Source: Streptomyces sp. NBC_00286 (GTDB taxonomy: Bacteria; Actinomycetota; Actinomycetes; Streptomycetales; Streptomycetaceae). Taken from it: a stretch of 64,000 nt of DNA. Position 1 is the first letter of the stretch. Every line of letters starts with the position of its first letter. The stretch is from the NCBI RefSeq assembly GCF_036173125.1, contig NZ_CP108054.1, forward strand, positions 6,973,001-7,037,000, written 5' to 3'. The notes below the pieces were generated by a model, which ran no database searches, had not been told where the DNA came from, and saw nothing but the letters and a program-made list of their open reading frames with translations. Below are positions 26,633 to 36,064 of this stretch, piece by piece. A program made the position numbers and the translations under genes.

Positions 26633-27037
26633 TCAGCGCAGGGGTAGGACCCTGGCCTGCTTGCCGAGCGGGCCCAGGTGGTCCAGAAGATGCTGGATGT
26701 CGTCTGGGTCCGAGGTGAACACCCTGGCTCCGAGCCTCGCGGCGATCACTGCGACGGCACCCTCCACCGGGTCCGAGACACCAGCCTGGCCCAGGAGTTC
26801 ACCGACGCTCCGAGCGAGGGCGTGATCCAGCGGTGGGACGTCGCAACCGTTGACAAGGCGTGCCATCTGCACCTGACGGGCTCCGTCCCGCCAGGCCTGG
26901 GCCAGAACGGGCGCGGGCACGAGCGGTACGCCACCAGCGATCAGGTAGGAGCGGTGGGCTCGCCAGAAGGCGACTTGGTTTCGCTCGGCGGCGATCAGTG
27001 CCCCGGCGTCGTACACGAAGGGTTTCAAGGCACTCAC
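26633..27037 (-). CDS. PIN-domain toxin (VapC-like)
   Basis: 134 aa from a GTG overlapping the antitoxin stop (GTGA). A PIN RNase fold is seen with Asp10 in 'FVYDAGALIAAERN' and an acidic cluster 'FTSDPDDIQHLL' (Asp110, 112, 113). Two usual catalytic positions differ: Gln47 stands where Glu is common ('PAPVLAQAWRDGARQ'), and 'SDPVEGAVAVIAARLGA' has Glu92. It would cleave RNA when free of its antitoxin. The order antitoxin-toxin is standard. Confidence 0.87.
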   Translation of the reverse strand: MSALKPFVYDAGALIAAERNQVAFWRAHRSYLIAGGVPLVPAPVLAQAWRDGARQVQMARLVNGCDVPPLDHALARSVGELLGQAGVSDPVEGAVAVIAARLGARVFTSDPDDIQHLLDHLGPLGKQARVLPLR

Positions 27038-27303
27038 GCAGCACCTCGTACCTGCTCGTCCGAGTGTGCGGTGCAGGTGACGTCCTCCATGATGGCGTCG
27101 ACCCACGCCTGCTCCTCTGGCGTCGGCGGATCGAGGTCGGCCATGGCTTCTTCCGCTGCCGCGAGGCCTGCCTCGATCTTCGCCGCACGCTCGGCCGCGC
27201 GCGACAGCCAGGCGGAGACACTCAGGCCTTCGCGCTCGGCGGCCGCTTTGGCCGCGTCGAGCGTTTCGCTCGGGATGGTGATAGTGACGCGTTCTAGGCT
27301 CAT
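27034..27303 (-). CDS. ribbon-helix-helix antitoxin
   Basis: 89 aa from the ATG at 27303. The first 40 residues form an RHH/CopG DNA-binding domain ('MSLERVTITIPSETLDAAKA', 'EGLSVSAWLSRAAERAA'). An acidic C-terminal tail ('DPPTPEEQAWVDAIMED') would wrap the PIN toxin. It overlaps the toxin by 4 bp and presumably autorepresses the pair. Confidence 0.87.
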   Translation of the reverse strand: MSLERVTITIPSETLDAAKAAAEREGLSVSAWLSRAAERAAKIEAGLAAAEEAMADLDPPTPEEQAWVDAIMEDVTCTAHSDEQVRGAA

Positions 27304-27439
27304 ATCGAGAGTCTTACTGGCCTGAGCGGTGCCACGCCAGGCATATCGTCCGAGTTCACCCGTGAGAGTGCCGGGTTCACCGGTGAGAGTGGAGACGGCT
27401 CCCTGCGGTTGCCGTCTCCACGTAAGCGAGAATGGGCCC

Positions 27440-28186
27440 ATGAGTCTCTTCCGGGACGACGGCATCGTCCTGCGGACGCAGAAGCTCGGTGAAGCCGACC
27501 GCATCATCACCCTGCTCACGCGCGGGCATGGGCGTGTGCGGGCCGTGGCCCGTGGAGTACGGCGTACGAAGTCGAAGTTCGGGGCGCGGCTCGAACCGTT
27601 CTCCCATGTGGACGTGCAGTTCTTCGCGCGCGGGAGCGAGTTGGTGGGGCGCGGGCTGCCACTGTGCACGCAGAGCGAGACGATCGCTCCGTACGGCGGC
27701 GGGATCGTCGCCGACTACGCCCGCTACACCGCCGGGACGGCCATGCTGGAGACGGCGGAACGGTTCACGGACCACGAGGGCGAACCGGCCGTGCAGCAGT
27801 ACCTGCTGCTCGTCGGCGGGCTGCGGACACTGGCCCGAGGCGAACACGAGCCGCGTCTCGTCCTCGACGCCTTTCTGCTGCGCTCCCTCGCCGTGAACGG
27901 GTACGCACCCAGTTTCAGCGACTGCGCGAAGTGCGGGATGGCCGGACCGAACCGGTTCTTCTCGGTCTCCGCGGGAGGTTCCGTCTGCGTGGACTGCCGG
28001 GTGCCCGGCAGCGTCGTACCCTCGGCGCAGGCCCTCGAACTGCTCGGTGCGCTGCTGACGGGGGACTGGGCGACGGCCGACGCGTGCGAGTCGCGGTACG
28101 TCCGGGAGGGCAGTGGGCTGGTGTCGGCCTATCTGCACTGGCATCTGGAGCGTGGGCTGCGGTCGCTGCGTTACGTCGAGAAGTAG
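27440..28186 (+). CDS. recO: DNA repair protein RecO
   Basis: 248 aa from the ATG at 27440. The OB-fold N-terminus is 'SLFRDDGIVLRTQKLGEADR', then 'RGHGRVRAVARGVRRTKSKF'. The C-terminal helical domain has a zinc site 'SDCAKCGMAG' with 'GGSVCVDC'. RecO loads RecA through RecF/RecR at gapped DNA. The pairing with uppS 48 bp downstream is the standard actinobacterial order. Confidence 0.96.
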   Translation: MSLFRDDGIVLRTQKLGEADRIITLLTRGHGRVRAVARGVRRTKSKFGARLEPFSHVDVQFFARGSELVGRGLPLCTQSETIAPYGGGIVADYARYTAGTAMLETAERFTDHEGEPAVQQYLLLVGGLRTLARGEHEPRLVLDAFLLRSLAVNGYAPSFSDCAKCGMAGPNRFFSVSAGGSVCVDCRVPGSVVPSAQALELLGALLTGDWATADACESRYVREGSGLVSAYLHWHLERGLRSLRYVEK

Positions 28187-28234
28187 CCACGTAGAACCAC
28201 TACAGAAGTACGAGAACTAGGAGACGAGAAGCAC

Positions 28235-29086
28235 ATGGTGGTACGCGGGATCCTGGGGCGCCAGCGCCGCGAGTACAAGACGCCGGAGCCGCATCCGTCC
28301 GGCGCCCGCGCACCGAAGCTTCCCGGTGAGCTGATCCCGAACCATGTGGCGGTCGTCATGGACGGGAACGGGCGGTGGGCCAAGCAGCGGGGGCTGCCGC
28401 GGACCGAGGGGCACCGGGTCGGTGAGGGCGTCGTTCTGGACGTTCTCAGGGGCTGCATCGAGATGGGGATCAAGAACCTCTCCCTGTACGCCTTCTCGAC
28501 CGAGAACTGGAAGCGGTCGCCGGACGAGGTCCGCTTCCTGATGAACTTCAACCGGGATGTCATCCGGCGCCGGCGGGACGAGATGGACGAGATGGGGATC
28601 CGGATCCGCTGGGTCGGGCGGATGCCCAAGCTGTGGAAGTCCGTCGTTCAGGAGCTTCAGGTCGCGCAGGAGCAGACGAAGCGGAACGATGCGATGACGT
28701 TGTACTTCTGCGTCAACTATGGCGGACGGGCTGAACTCGCTGACGCGGCGAAGGCGTTGGCCGCGGACGTTGCCGCCGGGAAGCTTGATCCGGAGAAGGT
28801 CACCGAGAAGACCGTGCAGAAGTATCTGTACTACCCGGACATGCCGGATGTCGATCTCTTTCTTCGGCCCAGCGGGGAGCAGCGCATCTCCAACTACCTG
28901 ATCTGGCAGTCGAGTTACGCCGAGATGGTCTTCCAGGATGTGCTGTGGCCGGACTTCGATCGGCGGGATCTCTGGCGGGCGTGCGTCGAGTACGCCCAGC
29001 GGGACCGCCGCTTCGGCGGGGCGGTCCCTAATGAGCAGTTGCTGGCGATGGAGGCCGCGATGAAGGGGCGTCCCGAAGGGGGTTGA
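28235..29086 (+). CDS. uppS: isoprenyl transferase (undecaprenyl diphosphate synthase family)
   Basis: A 283-aa cis-prenyltransferase. The signature is '[18 protein letters not shown]' with catalytic Asp43, then '[13 protein letters not shown]', '[16 protein letters not shown]', and the C-terminal '[20 protein letters not shown]' binding motif. It condenses isopentenyl diphosphate to make the C50/C55 lipid carrier for cell-wall synthesis. It is co-directional with recO. A 7-bp-stem hairpin (29117-29133) lies 30 bp downstream and may end the transcript. Confidence 0.95.
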   Translation: MVVRGILGRQRREYKTPEPHPSGARAPKLPGELIPNHVAVVMDGNGRWAKQRGLPRTEGHRVGEGVVLDVLRGCIEMGIKNLSLYAFSTENWKRSPDEVRFLMNFNRDVIRRRRDEMDEMGIRIRWVGRMPKLWKSVVQELQVAQEQTKRNDAMTLYFCVNYGGRAELADAAKALAADVAAGKLDPEKVTEKTVQKYLYYPDMPDVDLFLRPSGEQRISNYLIWQSSYAEMVFQDVLWPDFDRRDLWRACVEYAQRDRRFGGAVPNEQLLAMEAAMKGRPEGG

Positions 29087-29304
29087 TCGCCCCCGCCGCC
29101 CCTACCCGTCCCATCCCTGGGGCTGCGCCCCAGACCCCCCGCAAGGGGTGGGGGGTGACAGGCCGTGTCGCGGCTTGGGAGCCTCGGGGCGTTGCGGCTC
29201 CTGGGGTGCGCCCTTCAGGGGCGCGGGGCTGTATCGATTTGCGGCTCCGCCGCGCGGGCGCGACAAGCCACGACGGATCCGCGCCCGACGACGAACACTC
29301 CCGT
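29087..29304. repeat. streptomycete-type intergenic repeat between uppS and zur
   Basis: After a CTGGGGC-TGC-GCCCCAG hairpin (29117-29133), the convergent gap holds a G/C-rich block, about 29190-29295. It has the runs GGGGCGCGGGGCTG, GCGGCTCCGCCGCGCGGGCG and GCGACAAGCCACGACGG. This wording recurs between genes in many streptomycetes (from memory). No gene was seen. Confidence 0.6.
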
Positions 29305-29733
29305 TCAACTGCCGGAGGCAACCCGCGCCGCCGCGCACTCCGCGCAAGTCCCGAAGATCTCTACCGTGTGTGCCACGTTCACGTACCCGTGCTCCGTGGC
29401 GATCGCTTCCGCCCACTTCTCTACTGCCGGGCCCTCGACCTCCACAGCCTTGCCGCACATACGGCAGACCAGGTGGTGGTGGTGTTCGCCCGTCGAGCAG
29501 CGGCGGTATACCGACTCGCCGTCCGACGTGCGCAGGACGTCTACCTCGCCCGCGTCGGCCAGGGACTGGAGTGTGCGGTACACCGTGGTGAGACCTACGG
29601 AGTCGCCCTTGTGCTTGAGCATGTCGTGGAGTTCCTGCGCGCTGCGGAACTCCTCGACCTCGTCCAGTGCCGCGGCCACGGCAGCGCGCTGCCGGGTCGA
29701 ACGGCCCCGTACGGGCGGTCCAGCGGTCGTCAC
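29305..29733 (-). CDS. zur: zinc uptake regulator (Fur family)
   Basis: A 142-aa Fur-family protein. The winged HTH includes 'STRQRAAVAAALDEVEEF' and 'VGLTTVYRTLQSLADAGEVD'. The metal-site motif 'RRCSTGEHHHHLVCRMCGKA' and the second CXXC 'FGTCAECAA' give the structural zinc site. It is last in the znuACB cluster, 59 bp after the permease, so it is very likely Zur and not Fur or PerR. Zn-bound Zur would repress znuA through the box upstream of that gene. Confidence 0.92.
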   Translation of the reverse strand: MTTAGPPVRGRSTRQRAAVAAALDEVEEFRSAQELHDMLKHKGDSVGLTTVYRTLQSLADAGEVDVLRTSDGESVYRRCSTGEHHHHLVCRMCGKAVEVEGPAVEKWAEAIATEHGYVNVAHTVEIFGTCAECAAARVASGS

Positions 29734-29792
29734 CGTTGCCTCCTTCTATCTGCGGGTCGCCGGGCCATTGTGCCAGCCCGGTCTTTGCGCAG

Positions 29793-30689
29793 TCAGACGC
29801 CGACCTTTCCCGAGGAGTCCCGGGTGGCCGGAATCGGGCACTCCGCGGGGTCTCCGGCGGACTGTGCCATGGCCCGGGCCCGGCGCCGGTTCAGCGGCGT
29901 GGCCAGTGCGGTCAGGGCGATGAACGCCCCGATGGTCAGCAGGACGATGGTCGCGCCGGGGGGCACGTCCTGATAGTACGAGGTGACCGTGCCGCCGATC
30001 GTCACGCTGATCCCGATCGCCACGGCGATCGCGAAGGTGGCCGCGAAACTGCGGCTGAGCTGCTGCGCGGCCGCGACCGGCACCACCATCAGGGCGGAGA
30101 CCAGAAGCAGGCCGACGACCCGCATCGCGACCGTCACCGTGACGGCCGCCGTCACCGCCGTCAACAGATTGAGCGCGCGGACCGGCAGGCCCGTAACCCG
30201 CGCGAACTCCTCGTCCTGGCTCACCGCGAACAGCTGCCGGCGCAGTCCCAGAGTGACAAGGACCACGAAAGCCGCCAGCAGGCAGATCGCCGTGACGTCG
30301 CTCTCGCTCACCGTCGACAGCGAGCCGAAGAGATACGAGGTCAGGTTGGCGTTGGAGCCGCCCGGCGCGAGGTTGATGAACATCACGCCGCCCGCCATAC
30401 CGCCGTAGAAGAGCATGGCGAGCGCGATGTCGCCGCGCGTTCTGCCGTACCAGCGGATGAGTTCCATGAGGACCGCGCCCACCACGGACACCAGCGTCGC
30501 CATCCAGATCGGGGACCAGGACAGCAGGAAGCCGAGGCCCACGCCCGTCATCGCGACATGGCCGATTCCGTCGCCCATCAGGGCCTGGCGGCGCTGTACG
30601 AGATAGATGCCGACGGCGGGCGCGGTGATGCCGACGAGCACGGCGGCGAGCAGGGCCCGCTGCATGAAGGCGTAATCGAGGATGTCCAT
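29793..30689 (-). CDS. znuB: zinc ABC transporter permease
   Basis: A 298-aa ABC-3 family permease with about 8 TM segments ('ALLAAVLVGITAPAVGIYLV', 'LGLRRQLFAVSQDEEFARVT', 'TVAMRVVGLLLVSALMVVPV'). The family motif 'RRQALMGDGIGHVAMTGVGL' is near the N-terminus. It carries zinc across the membrane with ZnuC and ZnuA. It starts 19 bp after znuC in one operon. Confidence 0.93.
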   Translation of the reverse strand: MDILDYAFMQRALLAAVLVGITAPAVGIYLVQRRQALMGDGIGHVAMTGVGLGFLLSWSPIWMATLVSVVGAVLMELIRWYGRTRGDIALAMLFYGGMAGGVMFINLAPGGSNANLTSYLFGSLSTVSESDVTAICLLAAFVVLVTLGLRRQLFAVSQDEEFARVTGLPVRALNLLTAVTAAVTVTVAMRVVGLLLVSALMVVPVAAAQQLSRSFAATFAIAVAIGISVTIGGTVTSYYQDVPPGATIVLLTIGAFIALTALATPLNRRRARAMAQSAGDPAECPIPATRDSSGKVGV

Positions 30690-30708
30690 GGCCGGTCCTT
30701 CAGCTTCC

Positions 30709-31491
30709 TCAGCTCAGCAGGCCCGAACGGACCGGTTCGGCGCCGTGCGCCGCGTGCGGGTGTACGTGGTCGTGGCCGGGCAGGGCATGCTGGCCGACCG
30801 CGGGCGGGGGCGGACCGTCGTGCGCCACACAGCCGTCCCGCAGGACGACCGCGCGCTTGATCAACGGCTCCAGCGGGCCCAGCTCGTGCAGTACGAGGAG
30901 TACGGACGCGCCCTGGCCGACCTGTTCGCGCAGGGTCTCGGCGAGCATCTCCTGGCTGGCGTGATCGACGCCCGCCATCGGCTCGTCCATGATCAGCAGG
31001 TCGGGCTGGGAGGCGAGAGCACGGGCGATGAGTACGCGCTGATGCTGGCCGCCCGACAACGCGTCGACGGAGTGCTTGGCGTGGTCCGCCATGCCGACCA
31101 GTTCGAGGGCCTGGTGGACGGCCTCGCGGTCCGCCTTGCGCAGGAAACCGAAGCGGGTCCGGGACAGCCGCCCCGACGACACGACCTCGGTCACCGTCGC
31201 GGGCACCCCGCCCGCGGCCGTCGTGCGCTGCGGTACGTACCCCACACGCGCCCAGTCGCTGAAACGGCGCCGCGGTGTGCCGAACAGCTCGATCTCGCCC
31301 CGGGTGACCGGGACTTGACCGATGACCGTGCGGACGGCCGTGGACTTACCGGAGCCGTTGGCGCCGAGCAGTGCGACGACCTCGCCGTGGTGCACGGTGA
31401 GGTCGATGCCGCGCAGGACGGGGCGCGAGCCGAGTTCGGCCGTCACTCCGCGCAGGGAGATGACGGGTTCCCCGGGCCGGTCAGCCTTCAT
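30709..31491 (-). CDS. znuC: zinc ABC transporter ATP-binding protein
   Basis: A 260-aa ATPase. Walker A is 'LLGANGSGKSTAVRTVIG', signature 'LSGGQHQRVLIARALA', Walker B 'LLIMDEPMAGVD', and H-loop 'LLVLHELGPL', where Glu replaces the usual Asp after His. A His-rich tail ('GQHALPGHDHVHPHAAHGAE') may bind metal. It sits between znuA and znuB on the same strand. Confidence 0.93.
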   Translation of the reverse strand: MKADRPGEPVISLRGVTAELGSRPVLRGIDLTVHHGEVVALLGANGSGKSTAVRTVIGQVPVTRGEIELFGTPRRRFSDWARVGYVPQRTTAAGGVPATVTEVVSSGRLSRTRFGFLRKADREAVHQALELVGMADHAKHSVDALSGGQHQRVLIARALASQPDLLIMDEPMAGVDHASQEMLAETLREQVGQGASVLLVLHELGPLEPLIKRAVVLRDGCVAHDGPPPPAVGQHALPGHDHVHPHAAHGAEPVRSGLLS

Positions 31492-31551
31492 GGCTCGCGC
31501 CTTCCGTTCGCTGCTTCATATCGCGTGCACTCCCGCGTGCACTGAACGCGA

Positions 31552-32580
31552 TCACTTCTGGCCGAGGGCCTTCTCCAGCGCCGTCAGGTTCGCCTGCATG
31601 ACCTGGAAGTAGTCGTCGCCCTTGGACTTGTCGGTGATGCCCTCGAGAGGGTCGAGTACATCAGTCTTGAGACCGGCGTCCGCGGCCAGGGTCTTCGCGG
31701 TCTTGTCGGATACCAGTGTCTCGTAGAAGACGGTGGTGACGCCGTCCGCCTTCGCCTCCTCCTGGAGTTCCTTGACCCGCGCCGCGCTGGGCTCGCTGTC
31801 GGGCTCCAGTCCTGAGATGGCCTCCATGGTCAGGCCGTAGCGCTGGGCGAGGTAGCCGAAGGCCGCGTGGTTGGTGAAGAAGACCTTCGTCTTGGTGTTC
31901 TTGAGGCCGCCCTCGAACTCCGTGTTGAGGTCGTCCAGCTTCTTCACGAGGTCCGCGGTGTTCTTCTTGTAGTCCGCCGCGTTGTCCGGGTCCTGCTTCT
32001 CGAGGGCCTTGCCGACGCCCTCGGCGATCTCGGCGTACTTCACCGGGTCCAGCCAGACGTGCGGATCGAGGGCGTGCCCCTCTTCCTCGCCCGCGTGCTC
32101 CTCCTCGCCGGCGTGCTCCTCTTCGCCGGCGTGTTCTTCTTCGCCTTCGCCGTGCCCGTGGCTGTCCTCGGTGCCGAGGTCCTCGAGCTTCGTCAGCGTG
32201 GCCGCGTCGACCTTCGTCTTGACCTCGGACTGCCCCACCGCCTCGTCGACGGAGGGCTGCAGACCCTTCAGATAGAGAATCGCGTCCGCTTCCTGGAGCT
32301 TCGCGGTCTGCTGGGCGCTGATCTCCAGGTCGTGCGGCTCCTGGCCGGGCTCCGTCAGGGAGGTCACACTGACGTGGTCCCCGCCGATCTGCTCCGCGAG
32401 GAACTGCATCGGATAGAACGACGCCACGACGTCGAGCTTGCCGCCTTCGCCCTCACCCTCCGCGGCGTTGGAGTCGGAGGAGCAGCCGGACAGGGTGCCG
32501 ATCGCGAGGGCGGTGGCCGCCAGTGCCGCGGTCCCGGCGGTGTTTATTCGAGAGCGGGCAAGGCGTCGTCGTACGTTCAT
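31552..32580 (-). CDS. znuA: zinc-binding lipoprotein with His/Glu repeat loop
   Basis: 342 aa from the ATG at 32580 ('MNVRRRLARSR'); an ATG at 32589 is possible. The signal peptide ends in a lipobox 'IGTLSGC'. It is an A-1 family metal-binding protein: 'FYPMQFLAEQIGGDHVSVTS', 'EPHDLEISAQQ', 'HVWLDPVKYAEIAEGVGKAL', 'VFFTNHAAFGYLAQRYGL'. The metal-gathering loop contains HAGEEE repeated three times in tandem (an 18-bp repeat, about 32094-32148) after 'DSHGHGEGEEE'. It is the first gene of the znuACB-zur cluster. Confidence 0.93.
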   Translation of the reverse strand: MNVRRRLARSRINTAGTAALAATALAIGTLSGCSSDSNAAEGEGEGGKLDVVASFYPMQFLAEQIGGDHVSVTSLTEPGQEPHDLEISAQQTAKLQEADAILYLKGLQPSVDEAVGQSEVKTKVDAATLTKLEDLGTEDSHGHGEGEEEHAGEEEHAGEEEHAGEEEGHALDPHVWLDPVKYAEIAEGVGKALEKQDPDNAADYKKNTADLVKKLDDLNTEFEGGLKNTKTKVFFTNHAAFGYLAQRYGLTMEAISGLEPDSEPSAARVKELQEEAKADGVTTVFYETLVSDKTAKTLAADAGLKTDVLDPLEGITDKSKGDDYFQVMQANLTALEKALGQK

Positions 32581-32601
32581 GACACCCATTTTCAGTGAAA
32601 G

Positions 32602-32616
32602 TGGAAACGATTGTCA
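32602..32616. promoter_or_regulatory. putative Zur box upstream of znuA
   Basis: The minus strand reads TGACAATCGTTTCCA, matching 11 of 15 positions of the TGAAAATGATTTTCA-like Zur consensus I recall for streptomycetes. It overlaps a TTGACA that could serve as the -35 element and lies 22 bp before the first ATG. It fits zinc repression of the operon. Confidence 0.7.
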
Positions 32617-32747
32617 ACAAGCGCCTGGTAAGAGGCCGGTAAGGCCGGAAAACCCCTGCTCGGGCCCTGCTCACGCCCTGCTCAGGTCCTCTGGCCGTCC
32701 GTGACTCCGAACCGATTTGATCCGGGGGGCGGGACCGCCGGTAATCT

Positions 32748-32793
32748 GAAGCATTCGCTCCTGAAGCAATCGCTCCTCAAGCAATGCTTCTCC
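32748..32793 (+). repeat. 15-bp tandem repeat in the glyS leader
   Basis: GAAGCATTCGCTCCT (32748) is followed directly by GAAGCAATCGCTCCT (32763) and a third decayed unit ending TGCTTC (32785-32790). The last can pair with the preceding GAAGCA. It lies 81-126 bp before the glyS start, in the 5' leader or promoter. Confidence 0.65.
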
Positions 32794-32873
32794 CGCCCGT
32801 CTCCCGACCACCACCCCTCATCGAGGCGCTACGCGCCGCACCTGTCCGTAATCGTCGTAATGAAGAGAGCACC

Positions 32874-34243
<1,370 letters not shown>

Positions 34244-34256
<13 letters not shown>

Positions 34257-34281
34257 GGGGGCGCCCCCCTAGCAGCCGACC
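34244..34281. terminator. 38-bp perfect palindrome overlapping the glyS stop codon
   Basis: The left arm 34244-34262 (GGTCGGCTGCTAGGGGGGC) is exactly complementary to 34263-34281, with no spacer. The glyS TAG is at 34254-34256, inside the left arm. As RNA it would fold into a very stable hairpin that could terminate transcription and protect the 3' end. Its position over the stop codon is unusual. Confidence 0.8.
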
Positions 34282-34550
34282 CCCCTGGGGCGGCTTCGCC
34301 CCAGAACCCCACCATGGGCGCTGCCCCTGGACCCCGCTGGGGCTGCCGCCCCAGACCCCGCATCGGCCTGAACGGCCTCGTCCTCAAACGCCGGACGGGC
34401 TGGTTGTGCCTGGGGCGGTCTGCAGAGTGCGAGTGGGCGGGTGTCGGGGTGGGTGGGTGACGGTTTGGCGGCCTCGCCTTGAGCGCCGGACGAGCTGAAA
34501 ATCAGCCCGTCCGGCGTTTGAGGAGCGGGGGTCGAGGGCTGGCCCCCGAA

Positions 34551-34669
34551 GGGGTCCGGTGCGGAGCCCCGAGCGGGTGCAGGGGTGCAACCCATGGCCG
34601 GGGTCCGGTGCGGAGCCCCGAGCGGGTGCAGGGGTGCAACCCATGGCCGGGGTCCGGTGCGGAGCCCGT
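34551..34669. repeat. 49-bp tandem repeat, 2.4 copies
   Basis: Unit 1 (34551-34599) and unit 2 (34600-34648) are identical as read; each begins GGGGTCCGGTGCGGAGCCCC and ends CAACCCATGGCC. A third partial unit runs to about 34669 before diverging into related G/C blocks. Identity implies recent slippage or gene conversion. Confidence 0.88.
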
Positions 34670-34841
34670 GGGGGGTCAGGGGCGCAGCCCCGAGGGGGGG
34701 GTTCTGGGGCGCAGCCCCGAGGGGGGTTCTGGGGGCGTAGTCCCCAGCGGGGGTCCAGGGGGCGGAGCCCCTGGCTTCGGGAAGGGGCGGGCTTGGGGAA
34801 ATGAACCCTCTGCAGCAACCCCGCCGCGGCCCCGTAGAAAT

Positions 34842-34885
34842 GCCCCGGTTCTGTCACGTCCGTAACGGACGTAACGAACCGGGGC
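34842..34885. terminator. nested double hairpin upstream of the DUF4394 gene
   Basis: Outer arms GCCCCGGTTC (34842-34851) and GAACCGGGGC (34876-34885) enclose an inner perfect stem ACGTCCG-TAA-CGGACGT, and the structure is followed by TTTCG. It may be a terminator protecting the lipoprotein gene from glyS readthrough, or a regulatory RNA stem in its leader. Confidence 0.55.
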
Positions 34886-34973
34886 TTTCGCAATCCGCGG
34901 GGCAAATCGCTCCGAAGAGAGGGCATGCGCGGCCCGCAGGGGGTGGGCCGCCGGACCTCTCACGGGGGCATCA

Positions 34974-35915
34974 ATGCGTAAGCAGGCAATCATCGCCGTC
35001 GCGGCCATGGCACTGGCCATCGGAACCGTCGGCTGCGGCGCGGGGAGTGACGGGGAGCAGGGGGCGGCCCCGGGGGCGGCGTCCCCTGCCGCGATAGAGG
35101 CCAAGGGCGGGGCGGGGTCGCTGCCCGCGGGCTCCGGTGGGCGGCTCAGCGCCATCGGGCTCACCGACAACCAGCGACTCGTCAAGTTCCGCGTCGACCA
35201 GCCGAACCGCACCCTCCCGCTCGGCAAGGTGAACGGCCTCAAGGGCGACAGCAAGCTCATCGGCATCGACTACCGCGTACAGAACGGCAAGCTGTACGGC
35301 GTCGGCGACCGCGGCGGCATCTACACGATCCGCGAGATCGGCGCCAAGGCCACCAAGGTCTCGCAGCTGAGCGTCGCCCTGCAGGGCAACTCCTTCGGCG
35401 TCGACTTCAACCCGGCCGCGAACCGGCTGCGGGTCATCAGCGACACCGGCCAGAACCTCCGCCACAACATCGACGACCCGGCCGGCGCCCCGCCAGCCGG
35501 CACCACCGCGGTCGACGGCACGCTCACCAACCCGCCGGTCCCGCCCGCCACGACGGGCGCCACGGCGCAGGGGGTGACGGGAGCCGCGTACACGAACAAC
35601 GATCTCGCCGCGAACACCGCCACCACCCTCTTCGACCTCGACACGGCCCTCGACCAGGTCTCCATCCAGTCCCCGGCCAACGCGGGCAACCTCGCGCCCA
35701 CCGGCAAACTCGGCGTGGACGCCGGCCCGAGTGCGGGCTTCGACATCTACACCTCGACCCGTTCCGGCTCGAACACCGCGTACGCCGTCCTGCGCGTCGA
35801 CGGCAAGCAGCGGCTGTACCGGGCGGACCTGCTGAACGGCTCGGTGGCTCGTACGGGGACCTTCGACGGCGGCCGGGCGGTCGTGGACCTGGCGCTGCCT
35901 CTCCGGCAGGGCTGA
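34974..35915 (+). CDS. DUF4394 lipoprotein
   Basis: A 313-aa protein with a lipobox 'AIGTVGCG' (Cys21), so it is anchored outside the membrane. The mature part is DUF4394, a beta-propeller-like repeat: 'LSAIGLTDNQRLVKFRVD', 'LIGIDYRVQNGKLYGVGDRG', 'GNSFGVDFNPAANRLRVISD', 'NTAYAVLRVDGKQRLYRADL'. Function unknown in the family. Start ATG; GGGGG lies about 5 nt upstream. The gene stands alone between the repeat field and the aldo/keto reductase promoter. Confidence 0.9.
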   Translation: MRKQAIIAVAAMALAIGTVGCGAGSDGEQGAAPGAASPAAIEAKGGAGSLPAGSGGRLSAIGLTDNQRLVKFRVDQPNRTLPLGKVNGLKGDSKLIGIDYRVQNGKLYGVGDRGGIYTIREIGAKATKVSQLSVALQGNSFGVDFNPAANRLRVISDTGQNLRHNIDDPAGAPPAGTTAVDGTLTNPPVPPATTGATAQGVTGAAYTNNDLAANTATTLFDLDTALDQVSIQSPANAGNLAPTGKLGVDAGPSAGFDIYTSTRSGSNTAYAVLRVDGKQRLYRADLLNGSVARTGTFDGGRAVVDLALPLRQG

Positions 35916-35937
35916 GCCGTGCCTGGATAGCAATCGC

Positions 35938-35992
35938 TGACACATGACAGCTGACGGATAACAGATATTGAAATCTGTCAGTTGTCATGTCA
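35938..35992. promoter_or_regulatory. compound inverted-repeat operator upstream of the aldo/keto reductase and TetR genes
   Basis: Two ATGACAnCTGAC half-sites face each other at the ends (starting 35944 and, inverted, ending 35990). An inner perfect inverted repeat ACAGAT-ATTGAA-ATCTGT lies in the middle (35961-35978). The whole is AT-rich against its surroundings. It precedes the reductase by 72 bp and is the likely target of the TetR regulator encoded after it. Confidence 0.6.
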
Positions 35993-36064
35993 GGGTGGGT
36001 GGTGGATGTACGACACCCCATCCGGCGGGGCCTTCCGTCCCCGCCGGGACCCCAAGGAGCTCGT

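Larger units (their letters stand above)
34282..34973. repeat. gene-free repeat field between glyS and the DUF4394 lipoprotein gene
   Basis: Nearly 700 bp without a believable gene. It holds GGGG-GCGGCTTCGC-CCC type hairpins. The arm CTCAAACGCCGGACGGGCTG (34383-34402) reappears in inverted form at 34503-34522, which also pairs with 34478-34498 as a local hairpin. A 49-bp tandem repeat (34551-34669) and a run of 'GGGGCGCAGCCCCGAGGG'-like units (34679-34770) follow. A double hairpin at 34842-34885 lies before the next gene. Confidence 0.75.

Noticed and set aside
29667..30860. 397-codon plus-strand frame across znuB
   Set aside because: Antisense of a clear ABC permease; repetitive Arg/Gln/His sequence.
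32721..32740. T-box-like GGGCGGGACCGCC stretch in the glyS leader
   Set aside because: The core TGGNACC is not matched (CGGGACC) and no specifier stem or antiterminator alternative could be drawn.
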